Below, in pieces: positions 8,739 through 19,100 of a DNA stretch of 64,000 bases (position 1 is the stretch's first letter; the number at the start of each line of letters is the position of its first letter). Below the pieces are notes generated by a model, which was not told the origin of the DNA, made no database searches, and saw only the letters and a list, made by a program, of their open reading frames with translations. This DNA is from Chitinophaga oryzae (lineage in GTDB: Bacteria; Bacteroidota; Bacteroidia; Chitinophagales; Chitinophagaceae), in the NCBI RefSeq assembly GCF_012516375.2, contig NZ_CP051204.2:7797501-7861500 (forward strand), read 5' to 3'. A program made the position numbers and the translations under genes.

Positions 8739-9317
8739 TTAAAATTTAACCTCGGGTGCTTTGTCAGAGCCGGCCGCTGCTTCGAAATAGCCTTTTTGTT
8801 TGAAGCCGCCGATACCAGCGATGATGTTGCCGGGGAAGGAACGTACGTCACCGTTGTAGCTTTTAACAGCATCGTTGAAATCATTACGGGCTACGTTGAT
8901 CCTGTTCTCCGTACCTTCCAGCTGCGCCTGCAGGTTGAGGAAGTTCTGGTTGGCTTTCAGTTCAGGATAGCTTTCGGAAACAGCCAGCAGGCGGCCAAGC
9001 GCCTGGCTCAGCTGACCTTGGGCAGCCTGGTATTGCTGGATTTTTTCGGGGCTGAGGTCATTTACGTCCACTTTGATCTGTGTGGCGCTGGCGCGGGCTT
9101 CCATCACCTGCGTGAGCGTGGTGGTTTCAAAGTTGGCGGCGCCTTTCACCGTACTTACCAGGTTAGGAATAAGGTCGGCCCTGCGCTGATAGCTACTCTG
9201 TACTACACCCCATTTATTCTTCACATTTTCGTCCTGTTTAACCAATCCATTGTACTTATTGCAACCTAACATACCCAGTAATACAATAACAATGATTACA
9301 ATGATCCCTTTTTTCAT
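8739..9317 (-). CDS. lemA: LemA family lipoprotein
   Basis: A protein of 192 residues. It has an N-terminal hydrophobic segment with a lipobox LLGMLGC (Cys19), so it is probably lipid-anchored. The LemA core follows: RADLIPNLVSTVKGAANFE, AVSESYPELKANQNF and ENRINVARNDFNDAVKSYN, then NIIAGIGGFKQKGYFEA. LemA is a small coiled-coil envelope protein of unknown function. The start is set at the ATG giving MKKGIIVIIVI, because the longer upstream frame is unlike the family. It heads the leftward LemA-TPM-TPM set. Confidence 0.9.
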   Translation of the reverse strand: MKKGIIVIIVIVLLGMLGCNKYNGLVKQDENVKNKWGVVQSSYQRRADLIPNLVSTVKGAANFETTTLTQVMEARASATQIKVDVNDLSPEKIQQYQAAQGQLSQALGRLLAVSESYPELKANQNFLNLQAQLEGTENRINVARNDFNDAVKSYNGDVRSFPGNIIAGIGGFKQKGYFEAAAGSDKAPEVKF

Positions 9318-9708
9318 GAATAAGAATTTAAAGTTTTTGTGCCTGCCATGACGCAAAAGATGTTCCTGTTTCACGGCCTGCCGGTGTAAGTAGTTGTTTT
9401 CACGGTGAATGCTATAAAAAACGCGGTAAACGCACGTTTTTCATCCCTACACGAAAATATGGAAACTAATGCACTAAATCGCTATTGCTTAGGGAAACGA
9501 TGAATTTTAAAAAAAGTTCATCCATACTTGAAAAATTCACACTAATACAGTATGTTTATATGTACCTTTATAGTAACGTTTATCGTTAGCCGTGTTGCCG
9601 ATAAATGCCAAAAAAGTGAATGGGGCAGGATTAATACTAAATCGACGTAACTGGTTTCATTGTTTCTAACTCATTTATTATTACTAACTTGGAACTAAGT
9701 CTGCTTAA
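9318..9708. other. Divergent intergenic region, no gene seen
   Basis: This stretch of about 390 bases separates lemA (left) from a response regulator gene (right). It should hold promoters for both, but I find no complete TTG-N19-TAnnTTTG pair. The nearest matches are TACCTTTA at 9563-9570 (plus) and TATTTTCG on the minus strand at 9452-9459. No RNA gene or repeat is evident. Confidence 0.5.
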
Positions 9709-10173
9709 ATGAGTGCACAACACATCCATATACTCTATATTGATGATGAAATACACAACCTGAATGCCTTTAAAGCTTCATTCAGGAGACTTTACAACGT
9801 TTTTACCGCCACATCGGCAGAAGAAGCGGTGAAACTGCTGGAAGAACACGAATTTCACATCATTATTTCCGATCAGCGCATGCCCAAAATGACCGGGATA
9901 GAGTTTTTTGAATCTATTCTGGAAAAATACCCCGAGCCCATCCGTATGCTGCTTACCGGCTATGCCGACATCAACGCCGTGGTAGACGCCATCAACAAGG
10001 GCCAGGTGTATAAATACTTCTCCAAACCCTGGAACGAAGAAGAACTCAAACATAACATTGAAAAAGCTTACGAGGTGTATTCCCTCCGCAAGGAAAATAA
10101 GGAGTTGACCGCCAAGCTGCTGGATGTCAATGAAAAGCTGGAATTCCTCGTTCGGCAAAAACTGATCTCCTAA
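9709..10173 (+). CDS. Single-domain response regulator
   Basis: A protein of 154 residues: a receiver domain (1-125) and a C-terminal coiled coil. The acidic pocket is D12/D13, the phospho-acceptor D55 lies in IISDQRMP, and the conserved Lys is in YFSKPW. The KPW ending and TGYADINAVVDAINKG resemble receivers of RpfG/hybrid type. No output domain is present, so it probably acts by protein contact. No kinase gene is adjacent. Its receiver is strikingly similar to that of the receiver-kinase at 59186 (shared ILYIDDEIHNLNAFKASFRR and DAINKG), so the two may have a common partner or origin. Confidence 0.9.
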   Translation: MSAQHIHILYIDDEIHNLNAFKASFRRLYNVFTATSAEEAVKLLEEHEFHIIISDQRMPKMTGIEFFESILEKYPEPIRMLLTGYADINAVVDAINKGQVYKYFSKPWNEEELKHNIEKAYEVYSLRKENKELTAKLLDVNEKLEFLVRQKLIS

Positions 10174-10302
10174 ATAATAAAATAATAAAATATTTAAATA
10201 TCTTATTATTACCCCTGCTCCCCAGTAATCTCCGGATCCCAAATTCCCGAATGTTGATTTTCCGTTAACTTGCACCCCATTGTGAACTTAATTTTCTGAA
10301 TC

Positions 10303-11673
10303 ATGCAAGTTTGGAAAGATTACCAGGCCCAACACCAGGACCGTTTCCTGGAAGAATTACTGGAATTACTGCGCATTCCCTCTGTGAGTGCTGACTCCCG
10401 CTTTAACGGCGACGTACAAAAATGTGCCGAAGCTGTAAAGCAACGCCTGCAGGAAGCCGGCGCGGACAATGTAGAAGTATGCCCGACCGCAGGACATCCC
10501 ATCGTATACGGTGAAAAGATCATAGATCCTTCTTTGCCTACCGTACTGGTTTACGGCCACTACGACGTACAGCCTGCAGATCCGCTGGAACTGTGGCACA
10601 GCGGCCCCTTTGAACCGGTGATCAAAGACGGTAACATCTACGCCCGCGGCAGCGCGGACGACAAAGGACAGTTTTACATGCATGTAAAAGCCTTTGAAAC
10701 CATGCACCGGACCAACACCATCCCCTGCAATATCAAATTTATGATCGAAGGGGAAGAAGAAGTGGGCTCCGCCAACCTCGGTATCTTCCTGGAACAAAAC
10801 AAGGAGAAGCTGAAAGCCGACGTGGTGCTGATCTCCGATACCTCTATGATCAGCCTCGACAGCCCCTCCATCGACACAGGCCTCCGCGGCCTCGCCTACA
10901 TGGAAGTGGAAGTGACCGGCCCTAACCGCGACCTGCACAGCGGCGTTTATGGCGGCGCCGTAGCCAATCCGGCTACCATCCTCGCCAAAATGATCGCCTC
11001 CCTGCACGATGAAAACAACCACATCACCATCCCCGGCTTCTACGATAAAGTACAGGAACTGACCGCCGAAGAAAGAGCAGCCCTCAACGCCGCTCCGTTC
11101 GACGAAGAAGAATACAAAAAAGACCTGGGTATCAACGACGTATGGGGCGAAAAAGGTTATACCACCATCGAAAGGACCGGCATCCGTCCGACACTTGAGG
11201 TAAACGGCATCTGGGGCGGCTATACCGGCGAAGGCTCTAAAACCGTACTGCCCTCCAAAGCCTTTGCGAAGATCTCCATGCGCCTCGTTCCCAACCAGGA
11301 CTGGCACGAGATCTCCGACCTGTTTACCAAACACTTTGAAGCCATCGCACCGAAGAGCGTGACCGTAAAAGTGAACAAACATCATGGCGGCAGCCCTTAT
11401 GTAACACCTACCGACTCTGTGGCCTACAAAGCAGCCCACAAAGCGATAGAGGCCACTTTCGGCAAAGAGCCCATCCCCGTTCGCGGCGGCGGCAGCATTC
11501 CGATCGTAGCCCTCTTTGAAAAAACCCTCGGACTCAAAACTGTACTCATGGGATTCGGACTGGACAGCGATAACCTCCACTCTCCCAACGAGAAATATGG
11601 CGTGGCCAACTACTACAAAGGCATTGAAACCATCCCGTATTTCCACCAGTACTTTGCCGAGATGAGTAAATAA
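10303..11673 (+). CDS. M20 family metallo-dipeptidase
   Basis: A protein of 456 residues of the M20/M25/M40 clan. Metal and catalytic motifs are visible: VYGHYDVQPADP (zinc His and catalytic Asp), GSADDKGQ (bridging Asp), MIEGEEEVGS (catalytic Glu with metal Glu) and the dimerisation His in DLHSGVYGG. These enzymes cleave dipeptides or N-acyl amino acids with two zinc ions. Without signal peptide it is likely cytoplasmic. Length and motif order match the 'dipeptidase' branch; the substrate is not readable. It stands alone, closed by an inverted repeat at 11680-11753. Confidence 0.93.
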   Translation: MQVWKDYQAQHQDRFLEELLELLRIPSVSADSRFNGDVQKCAEAVKQRLQEAGADNVEVCPTAGHPIVYGEKIIDPSLPTVLVYGHYDVQPADPLELWHSGPFEPVIKDGNIYARGSADDKGQFYMHVKAFETMHRTNTIPCNIKFMIEGEEEVGSANLGIFLEQNKEKLKADVVLISDTSMISLDSPSIDTGLRGLAYMEVEVTGPNRDLHSGVYGGAVANPATILAKMIASLHDENNHITIPGFYDKVQELTAEERAALNAAPFDEEEYKKDLGINDVWGEKGYTTIERTGIRPTLEVNGIWGGYTGEGSKTVLPSKAFAKISMRLVPNQDWHEISDLFTKHFEAIAPKSVTVKVNKHHGGSPYVTPTDSVAYKAAHKAIEATFGKEPIPVRGGGSIPIVALFEKTLGLKTVLMGFGLDSDNLHSPNEKYGVANYYKGIETIPYFHQYFAEMSK

Positions 11674-11679
11674 TTTTTT

Positions 11680-11753
11680 GATTTTCGATTTTTTGATTTT
11701 GGAATTTTAGGGAATCAAAGACCCGAAATTCCCAAATCAAAAAATCGAAAATC
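11680..11753. repeat. AT-rich inverted repeat, 'gattttttgatttt' family
   Basis: Left arm 11680-11708 and right arm 11726-11753 are near-perfect reverse complements built from 'gattttcgattttttgatt'. It fills the gap after the dipeptidase gene and probably acts as a terminator. Confidence 0.6.
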
Positions 11754-11769
11754 TATAAATTTTTATAAT

Positions 11770-12171
11770 ATGAGTAACACCGAAAAATTACGGGTAGATA
11801 AATACCTCTGGTCCATCCGCGTGTTCAAGACCCGCAGCCAGGCAGCAGAAGCCTGCGACGGCGGAAAGGTGAAGCTGAACGGTAACAACGTAAAAGCCGC
11901 CAAACCCGTGGCTATCGGCGATACCTTCGAAATCAAAACAGAAGGCCGCAAATGGGTGATACAGGTAACCGGCCTGCTGGCCAACCGGGTAGCCTACAGC
12001 GAAGCCGTTAAATACTATGTGGACAACACCCCGGAAGAGGACAAAACCGCTCCCAAACCCGTGGCAGCCGTATTCCATACCGGCAAAAGACAAAGCAAAA
12101 TAGGCCGTCCCACCAAAAAAGACCGGAGAAGCATCGAAGGATTTATGGAGGGCGATACCGGCGAAGAGTGA
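11770..12171 (+). CDS. S4-domain RNA-binding protein, Hsp15-like
   Basis: A protein of 133 residues. The S4 fold covers residues 5-70: RVDKYLWSIRVFKTRSQA, then GGKVKLNGNNVKAAKPVAIGDTFEI. The C terminus is basic (GKRQSKIGRPTKKDRRSIEGF), as in HslR/Hsp15 proteins, which bind 50S subunits carrying stalled peptidyl-tRNA. The role in this organism is inferred from that family. It is followed 77 bases later by lysA on the same strand. Confidence 0.88.
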   Translation: MSNTEKLRVDKYLWSIRVFKTRSQAAEACDGGKVKLNGNNVKAAKPVAIGDTFEIKTEGRKWVIQVTGLLANRVAYSEAVKYYVDNTPEEDKTAPKPVAAVFHTGKRQSKIGRPTKKDRRSIEGFMEGDTGEE

Positions 12172-12248
12172 TTTCACCCGCTCTATTATAATATTTCAGT
12201 TTTGCGTAGTAATTTTGCCTCCTCATTCTTAAATCAAGGAGTAAATCA

Positions 12249-13472
12249 ATGCCTAAACAAAGCGACGTTCTTGCTACCGACTTCCTCGTGAAAATAGCAG
12301 ATGAATTTGGTACCCCGGTATATATATACCACGCAGAAAAGATCAAAACCCAGTACGAAAAGCTTCAGAAAGCCTTCCATAAGGCCAATACCCGCTTTTT
12401 CTACGCCTGTAAGGCATTGACCAATATCAACATCCTTAAGTACGTTAACTCCCTTGGTTGCGGACTGGACACGGTATCCATACAGGAAGTACAGCTGGGC
12501 CTTAAAGCCGGGTTCGATCCGAAAAATATCATCTTTACCCCCAACTGTGTTGACCTGCAGGAAATTATTGCTGCCAAAGAACTCGGCGTGATTATCAACA
12601 TCGATAACCTCTCCATCCTGGAACAATTTGGCAACAAATTCGGCGGCAGCTATCCCATCAGCATCCGGCTCAACCCGCACATCATGGCGGGTGGCAACTT
12701 TAAAATCTCCACCGGGCACATCGACAGCAAATTTGGTATCTCCATCCACCAGATGCGCCACATCGAAAGGATCGTGAAATCCACCAAACTGAAAGTGACC
12801 GGCCTGCACATGCATACCGGCTCCGAAATCAAAGACGTGGACGTTTTCCTCCGCGGCGTGGAAATCATGTTCGAAATGACCCAGCACTTCCCCGACCTCG
12901 AGTCCATCGACCTGGGCAGCGGATTTAAAGTGGCCTACCAACAGGGAGATCCTGAAACAGACATCGACCTGCTGGGCAAAAAACTGAGCGACGCCTTCAA
13001 CAACTTCGCCAAAAACTACGAGAAACCGCTCCAGCTCTGGTTCGAACCAGGAAAATACCTGGTAAGCCAGTGCGGGTACTTCGTGGTAAAAGCCAACGTG
13101 ATCAAACAAACCACCGCCAACGTATTCGTAGGCGTTAACTCCGGCTTTAACCACCTGATCAGGCCCATGTTCTACGACGCCTTCCACCTGATCCGCAATA
13201 TCTCCAACCCGAAAGGCACCGAACGCATTTATACCGTGGTAGGTAACATCTGCGAAACCGATACCTTCGGCTGGGACCGCAAAATCAATGAAGTACGCGA
13301 AGGCGACTACCTCGTGTTCTACAACGCAGGCGCCTATGGCTTCGAAATGTCTTCCAACTTCAACTCCCGCCTGAAACCGGCAGAAGTGATGGTCAAAGAC
13401 GGCAAGCCCTTCCTGATCCGCAAGCGGGACACCCTCGAAGACCTGCTGAAAAACCAGATCGAACTGATTTAA
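12249..13472 (+). CDS. lysA: Diaminopimelate decarboxylase
   Basis: A protein of 407 residues, fold type III PLP enzyme. It makes L-lysine from meso-diaminopimelate, the last step of the lysine pathway. PLP Lys55 lies in FFYACKALTN; LHMHTGSE (186-193) and the phosphate-binding Gly segment IDLGSGF follow; EPGKYLVSQCG and the active-site Cys335 in ICETDTFGWDR complete the signature. A clear Shine-Dalgarno AAGGAG (12236-12241) precedes the ATG by 7 bases, uncommon in this window. TAATTTTG at 12210-12217 is a possible -7 element without a clear -33. No other lysine genes are nearby. Confidence 0.95.
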   Translation: MPKQSDVLATDFLVKIADEFGTPVYIYHAEKIKTQYEKLQKAFHKANTRFFYACKALTNINILKYVNSLGCGLDTVSIQEVQLGLKAGFDPKNIIFTPNCVDLQEIIAAKELGVIINIDNLSILEQFGNKFGGSYPISIRLNPHIMAGGNFKISTGHIDSKFGISIHQMRHIERIVKSTKLKVTGLHMHTGSEIKDVDVFLRGVEIMFEMTQHFPDLESIDLGSGFKVAYQQGDPETDIDLLGKKLSDAFNNFAKNYEKPLQLWFEPGKYLVSQCGYFVVKANVIKQTTANVFVGVNSGFNHLIRPMFYDAFHLIRNISNPKGTERIYTVVGNICETDTFGWDRKINEVREGDYLVFYNAGAYGFEMSSNFNSRLKPAEVMVKDGKPFLIRKRDTLEDLLKNQIELI

Positions 13473-13474
13473 AG

Positions 13475-13586
13475 ATTTTCGGATTTTGGAATTTCTTGAT
13501 TTCCGGATTTTCATTATACAATTCCCCAATTTGTTAAACATTGGCTATCAAATAGCGAAAATCAAGAAATTCCAAAATTTGAAAAT
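13475..13586. repeat. AT-rich inverted repeat after lysA
   Basis: Arms 13475-13503 and 13557-13586 are reverse complements with few mismatches (core 'attttggaatttcttgattt'). It starts directly after the lysA stop codon and likely terminates lysA transcription. It is a third relative of the repeats at 8666 and 11680. Confidence 0.55.
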
Positions 13587-13610
13587 TATAAAATATTGGT
13601 CCTACCTTTA
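13579..13610 (+). promoter_or_regulatory. Possible promoter of the GAF-like gene
   Basis: TTG at 13579-13581, 21 bases, then TACCTTTA at 13603-13610, one mismatch from consensus. It would leave an untranslated leader of about 110 bases before the ATG at 13729. Confidence 0.35.
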
Positions 13611-13728
13611 CGTCTGCATACTATCTCCCCTCATTACTCCTGCACACTGTTTTTACTGTAAATTGTAATAAGAATTTTTTGCTGGCGCATAAATGAACAG
13701 CCTTTGGTGATAATTATATACCGTTTAT

Positions 13729-16071
13729 ATGAAGATTTTAACTGCACACTCCAGTGTAACACATGATGAACAGGTAATTGATTCCAATATATCTTTCGTC
13801 CCCTTCGTCCGCTTCCTCAAGGAGAAAGCGAAGAATGAAGACGATCCGCGCTCCGCTTTTTATCGAATGATCATACGGAAATTTGAAGGCCATCCCGAAA
13901 TCCTCCAACCCATTCCGCCATCTGCCGACCTTACGGAATACAAAGAATACCTCGACCTGCTGACAGCCGCCATATTCCCTGTCACCACCGATACGACCCG
14001 CGATATCTACGGCATCGGCGTGCCGTTTAAATTCGCCATTTTCTACTATTCCGACCTGTTCCGCCAGATGTTTACCGACAACGGCTCAGGCCTGGTAGTA
14101 GTACCACAGGGTATCTCGGTCAACAAAGTAAAAAAAGACAAGCTGACCTGGCTCTATAAACTCATCCTGGAAAGGATATATCATTTTCCGGTGAACTACC
14201 AGAACGAGATCATCCATCATATGGAACTGCCCGACGGCACCAAAAGATATGTGAAAGTCAACATAGACCCGCGTTTCGTAGATGTGAAGGTGAAAGGCGA
14301 CAACCCGCCGCCGCTGGACTACACCAACTACTGCACCTACCAGACATGCCCCGATGCACTGAAAGACATTATCCCACCGGATAACTTCATGCTGGAAGGC
14401 TTTGTGATCTGGACCGTGGAAGACGTTACCCAGACAGAAATACTGAACAATATCAAAGGCCTGGTAATGAACATGAAAGCCAGCAACGAAGCCGAAAGCT
14501 ACCGTACGCTGGAAAAAATGATCCCTACCATCATGGGCGGCAAAGGTATCACGGCGCATATCGTTCCCTTCCCGAAAGTGAATGGCAAAAACGTGCTGGA
14601 AGAACAATTTTCAAACGCCGATCCCATCCTCGGCGTAGGTAACAAAAAGCAACAGCAACATTTCTTCCAGCTACTGCTGGACCATGGGACCAAACAGCCC
14701 ACTCCGCTGATACTGCCGACGGTCACCGACGCCAGCATCACCCAATACCCGTTCCTGAAATACCTGCCCATCAAGAATATCCAGAGCTTCATCCTCTTCC
14801 CCATCACCCATAAAAAAGAAATACTGGGTGTACTGGAACTGGCATCCTCCACGCCCAATGCACTATCTGCTGAACCGCTGTGGAAACTGGAAAGCACCTA
14901 CCCGCTGATCGTCATGATGCTCAGCCGGAGCATGAGCATCCTCGACAACCGGCTCAACGAAGTGTTGAAAGACCAGTTCACCGCCCTGCAACCCTCCGTG
15001 GAATGGAAATTCACGGAGGCGGCATGGAACTACCTGCTGACGCCGCCGGAAGAACGCAAAGACATCGAAAATATTTCCTTTGAAGAAGTATACCCGCTCT
15101 ATGGCGCCATCGATATCCGCAACTCCTCCGTACAACAGGGCAACGCCCTGCGGGAAGACCTGCAGGAGCAACTGGAGCTGATCAAATACACCCTGCAGCA
15201 GATAGCACAGGAAGTACACCTCCCGCTGCTGGAAGAGCTGATGTTTAAAACGGAAGACCTCCTGCGGGGCCTCAGCGACAACCTCACCGCCGGTGAAGAC
15301 CTGAAGGTCAACGAATTCATGGAACAGGAAATTCAGCCCATACTCGAACACCTGTGCGAAGGCAGCGAAACGCTGAAACCGGTGCTGAACAACTATTTCA
15401 ATAAAATCGATAAGGAACAGGGCCACGTATTCCGCCATCGCCGCGAATATGAAGAAAGCCTCTCTGTCATCAACAGGGCCATCAGCCAGTACCTGGAAAA
15501 AGAGCGGTTGTACATCCAGCAGTCCTTCCCCTGTTACTTTGAAAAATACCGTACAGACGGTATCGAATACACGATCTACATCGGACAGTCTATTGCGCAG
15601 GAAAAGAAATTCGACCAGCTATACCTGCGTAACCTCCGCCTGTGGCAACTTTCGTCTATGGCGCGGATTGCCCGGCTGACCAATAAAATATCGCCGCAGC
15701 TGAAGATACCGCTGCAAACCACGCAGATGATCCTCATGCACAGCGCCCCCATTACCATCAGTTTCCGCAGCGACGAACGCCGCTTCGACGTGGAAGGCGC
15801 CTACAACATCCGCTATGAGATCATCAAAAAAAGAATCGATAAAGTACACGTGAAAGATACCGGCGAACGCCTTACCCAGCCTGGCACGATCGCGATGGTA
15901 TATTCCTATGTTCGGGAGATGGAGGAGTTGAGAAAATACATCTCTTTCCTGCAGGCAAAGAATATCCTGCTGCCTGATATCGAAATGCTGGACCTGGAAG
16001 AGCTTCAGGGTGTCAGCGGCCTTAAAGCCCTGCGCGTGCGGGTGAACATGGAACACGAAACCCAGGACTAA
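13729..16071 (+). CDS. Large GAF-like domain protein, uncharacterised
   Basis: A cytoplasmic protein of 780 residues. I recognise no named family with certainty. Residues about 250-420 have the look of a GAF sensory domain (YRTLEKMIPTIMGGKG, ..IQSFILFPITHKKEILGVLELAS). Residue 460 onward begins a second region with YPLYGAIDIRNSSVQQG, then long helices (DLQEQLELIKYTLQQIAQEV) likely to form a coiled coil. There is no histidine-kinase, cyclase or GGDEF catalytic motif. Similar proteins are annotated in Bacteroidota as 'GAF domain-containing protein'. It stands alone, and a shared terminator lies between it and the convergent gene. A signalling role is only an inference from the GAF-like part. 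Confidence 0.75.
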   Translation: MKILTAHSSVTHDEQVIDSNISFVPFVRFLKEKAKNEDDPRSAFYRMIIRKFEGHPEILQPIPPSADLTEYKEYLDLLTAAIFPVTTDTTRDIYGIGVPFKFAIFYYSDLFRQMFTDNGSGLVVVPQGISVNKVKKDKLTWLYKLILERIYHFPVNYQNEIIHHMELPDGTKRYVKVNIDPRFVDVKVKGDNPPPLDYTNYCTYQTCPDALKDIIPPDNFMLEGFVIWTVEDVTQTEILNNIKGLVMNMKASNEAESYRTLEKMIPTIMGGKGITAHIVPFPKVNGKNVLEEQFSNADPILGVGNKKQQQHFFQLLLDHGTKQPTPLILPTVTDASITQYPFLKYLPIKNIQSFILFPITHKKEILGVLELASSTPNALSAEPLWKLESTYPLIVMMLSRSMSILDNRLNEVLKDQFTALQPSVEWKFTEAAWNYLLTPPEERKDIENISFEEVYPLYGAIDIRNSSVQQGNALREDLQEQLELIKYTLQQIAQEVHLPLLEELMFKTEDLLRGLSDNLTAGEDLKVNEFMEQEIQPILEHLCEGSETLKPVLNNYFNKIDKEQGHVFRHRREYEESLSVINRAISQYLEKERLYIQQSFPCYFEKYRTDGIEYTIYIGQSIAQEKKFDQLYLRNLRLWQLSSMARIARLTNKISPQLKIPLQTTQMILMHSAPITISFRSDERRFDVEGAYNIRYEIIKKRIDKVHVKDTGERLTQPGTIAMVYSYVREMEELRKYISFLQAKNILLPDIEMLDLEELQGVSGLKALRVRVNMEHETQD

Positions 16072-16094
16072 CGTCCCGGGCTACAATATTGAAG

Positions 16095-16156
16095 AAGCCC
16101 CGGTCCTTTTATGGATTCAGCACTGAAAGCTGACTTCCTTAAAAGCACCGGGGCTT
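16095..16156. terminator. Bidirectional terminator
   Basis: A 16-base stem with one mismatch (16095-16110 with 16141-16156) encloses a loop of 30 bases between the stop codons of two convergent genes. Core: 'aagccccggt' against 'accggggctt'. Confidence 0.65.
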
Positions 16157-16160
16157 TCTT

Positions 16161-19100
16161 TTAGAATTTAAAGCCTAATGTTACATAGGGAATCGTTTCT
16201 TCACTCGAATGCCCTACCACCGCCGTAATAATCAACGCATTCACCGGCGCCAGGTACAGGCCTCCGCCGTACCCGTCGTGCCATACGTGTGATTGCTCGT
16301 TATCTTTCCATACCCGGCCCACGTCATTAAACGCCAGCAGGCCCACAGTCGCCGGCAGCACGTACGTCTTCAGATCAAACAGCTTCACCCGTATTTCTGT
16401 ATTGTTATAGGCTGACGCTCCGCCGGCAAAACGGTAGTTGCGGAAACCGCGCAGGTTTTGCGTACCGCCGATGGTAGCTGCCTGGAAAAATTCATAATCG
16501 CCCCAGATCTTACTGCCCCCAAAACGGCTGACAATTACAAAATTGGCCGGTATCCGGAAGCTCATATACAGGCTCAGATCGGATTGCAGCTGCATATAAT
16601 TTTTGCTGTCGCCGCTGAGCCCTTTGTTGCCCGCCCAGGAGGTGGTCCATAAGATACCTCTTGTCGGCGCCAGCGTATTGTTACGGGTGTCTATCTGGGC
16701 TACCACTTTAAGCCCTGCATAATATTTATTGGTGAATACACCGGCAGAATCCAGCCCGTTCTTCGCGAAGTTGGTAATAAAGCGGTTGTCATTCTCATCT
16801 TTGTCGAAAGCGTAGTGATTCACCGAAGGCCCATAAGACAAGCTGAAATGGTTACTTAATTTGGTGCGTAACAGCGCTTCCAGCGTGTACAGGTTAAACC
16901 GTGCACGGTAATAGGTGATCTTTTTGCCACCGCTTTTATCAAAGACGGTTTCATTCCCCAGCCCGAAGAAGTTGATAGTATTGTTCGGTGCTTTGGCCCT
17001 TGCCATCAGCAACAGGTCCGATTTGCCGACAACATCGGTGAACTCCCCGTCGTACCGGAAGTTCCAGGCTTTTGTGGCGAGTGCATGGGTGGCCGTAAAA
17101 ATATGTTTGGCCGCATAAGGCTCTTTGCGGAACGAATGCCGGATCATTTGCAGCGCTACCCCCAGCTGTACGCCATCGTCGCGGTTATAACCGGCTGCCA
17201 GCATGGGAAAGGTTTTGTTGTACTGGAAAGCGCTGCGGTTATAGCGGATATTCTCCGGGGCGTCTGACAGGCGGCGTTGGGTATGGCCATCCAGCAGAAA
17301 GGTATCTTTGCCGCTGCGCTGGTCGTATATACGTATCCGTTTGCCCGCGCCGGACGTGGAGCTGTCAATGTAAGTGTCTGCGTCTTTACCACCGATCAGC
17401 CGTATCCGGATGGGAGTGCCATGATTGCCTTTGATCTCAAAACGGTCATTGCCGCCCAGGCCGTATACGTTCACCTCTTTGGTTTCTTTAGGATCGAAGG
17501 TGCGGGAATAGATGTTTTGCTCTACTTCTCCCTTTTTGCTGATCTTGAACATATTCAGCGTTACGGCGCCTCCCTCCTTCTTCTCCACCTGTATCAGCTC
17601 TTTTTTCTGTGTGGCAGGTACGTCCACGCCTTTTGCGAGGAAGCGGTAATATTTGAGCATGTTGTCTTTGAGGATGTTCCGGCGGACAGAGAGCCGGTGC
17701 AGCATCATAGGTCCTACCTGTGACCGGATGGTGTCCGGGAAAGCGTTGACAGCAGCTTGTATCACGCTGTCCGTCATCTTACCGAGGAACTTGTCGGTTT
17801 GTTTCTCCCAGTCTTTTTTCTCCAGCTCGTTCATGAAGGAACGGTCAAAGTAGCGGGCGCTGAACTGGAAGCCGTTCACATCCGGGATACGGTCGCGGAA
17901 GCCCTGGATACCGGGCAGCAGCCACGGCTTGCATATGAGCCGGGGCAACAGTCCTTCGTTGACAAAGAAAGCCTGGTCACGGTCACGGGGCACCGGGTAA
18001 TAGTATTCCTGGCCTTTGTGTTTTTCCCGGTACCAGCGCCACTGATCGTCATGCCGGTCAAAGTCCATGATGTAGGTATCGAAAATACGGGCGCGCAGCA
18101 CCGCTTTCTGGTCTATGTGGATATCATTGTCGCCCTGTATTTTGGCCAGTACCTTAGGCGTATTGTATGTTTTATCCTTATCGCCGGTGATGGGTTCTCT
18201 CTCTTCCAACAGAAACACTTCATCGCCGAAGACATTGGCGTAGGTGCCCAGCGACGTATCAAGGGGAAGATAAACGAAAGACGGGTGGGTATGTGGTATG
18301 CCTTCCGCTTCTGCCAGCACGCTGACCGCCAGCGGCGCATAGGGGTTGGCAGCGGATATCTGGTCCTGTACCACCTCCCGGGCGATGGTTTCACGCAGCA
18401 TCTCAGGGATGGCCGCCAGCGGAAACTTCTTCAGGGAACGCATGGCGTACTCTTTCCCTGTACTGTCTGCCAGCCGTAGCGAGTGGGTTTGTTTACCGCC
18501 GCCGCGCTGTAAGATGGTCAGTCCTTCTTTTTGCAGATTTATCACCGGGAAATGCATCGGCGTGTTCCATACGCTGCGGTAGTTATCGCCCAGCAGGAAA
18601 CGGTGGAACTTATTCGCCTTCGCGTATTGTGTATCCGCGGCCACTGTCACGAATTCCGGCAGGTTAGCCGGCTCGCGGAACGCCAGCCCCTGGCTGCGGA
18701 TATCCTGGATTTTTAACACGGTATCACTGTAGGCCGGCGCCGACAGGTCTTTGGCCAGGAAATACTGCGCCCGCACGGTACCATCGGACATTACCTCGAT
18801 GGTGCTGAAACCGTTTTCCGACGTGGCGTACAACGACTTGCGGCCTTTTTTAACACGGTTGTTTTTGGCGCCGCTGCCGCTCACGAGGTAGGTATTGGAT
18901 TTGTCTTTGATCAACTGCAGGGTATGGTCGTGGCCAGAGACAAAGACTGCCGGGCCATGGGGCTTAAAAGCTTCTTCCACCCCTTTGATCATGTACTGGT
19001 ATTTGGGGTTGGGAATGTCTTCCGGTGTGCCGAATACACCGCGTGCCAGCGGATAGATGGACCCGATCACCGGCAAGGGCACATACAGCCAGGGCTTCAG

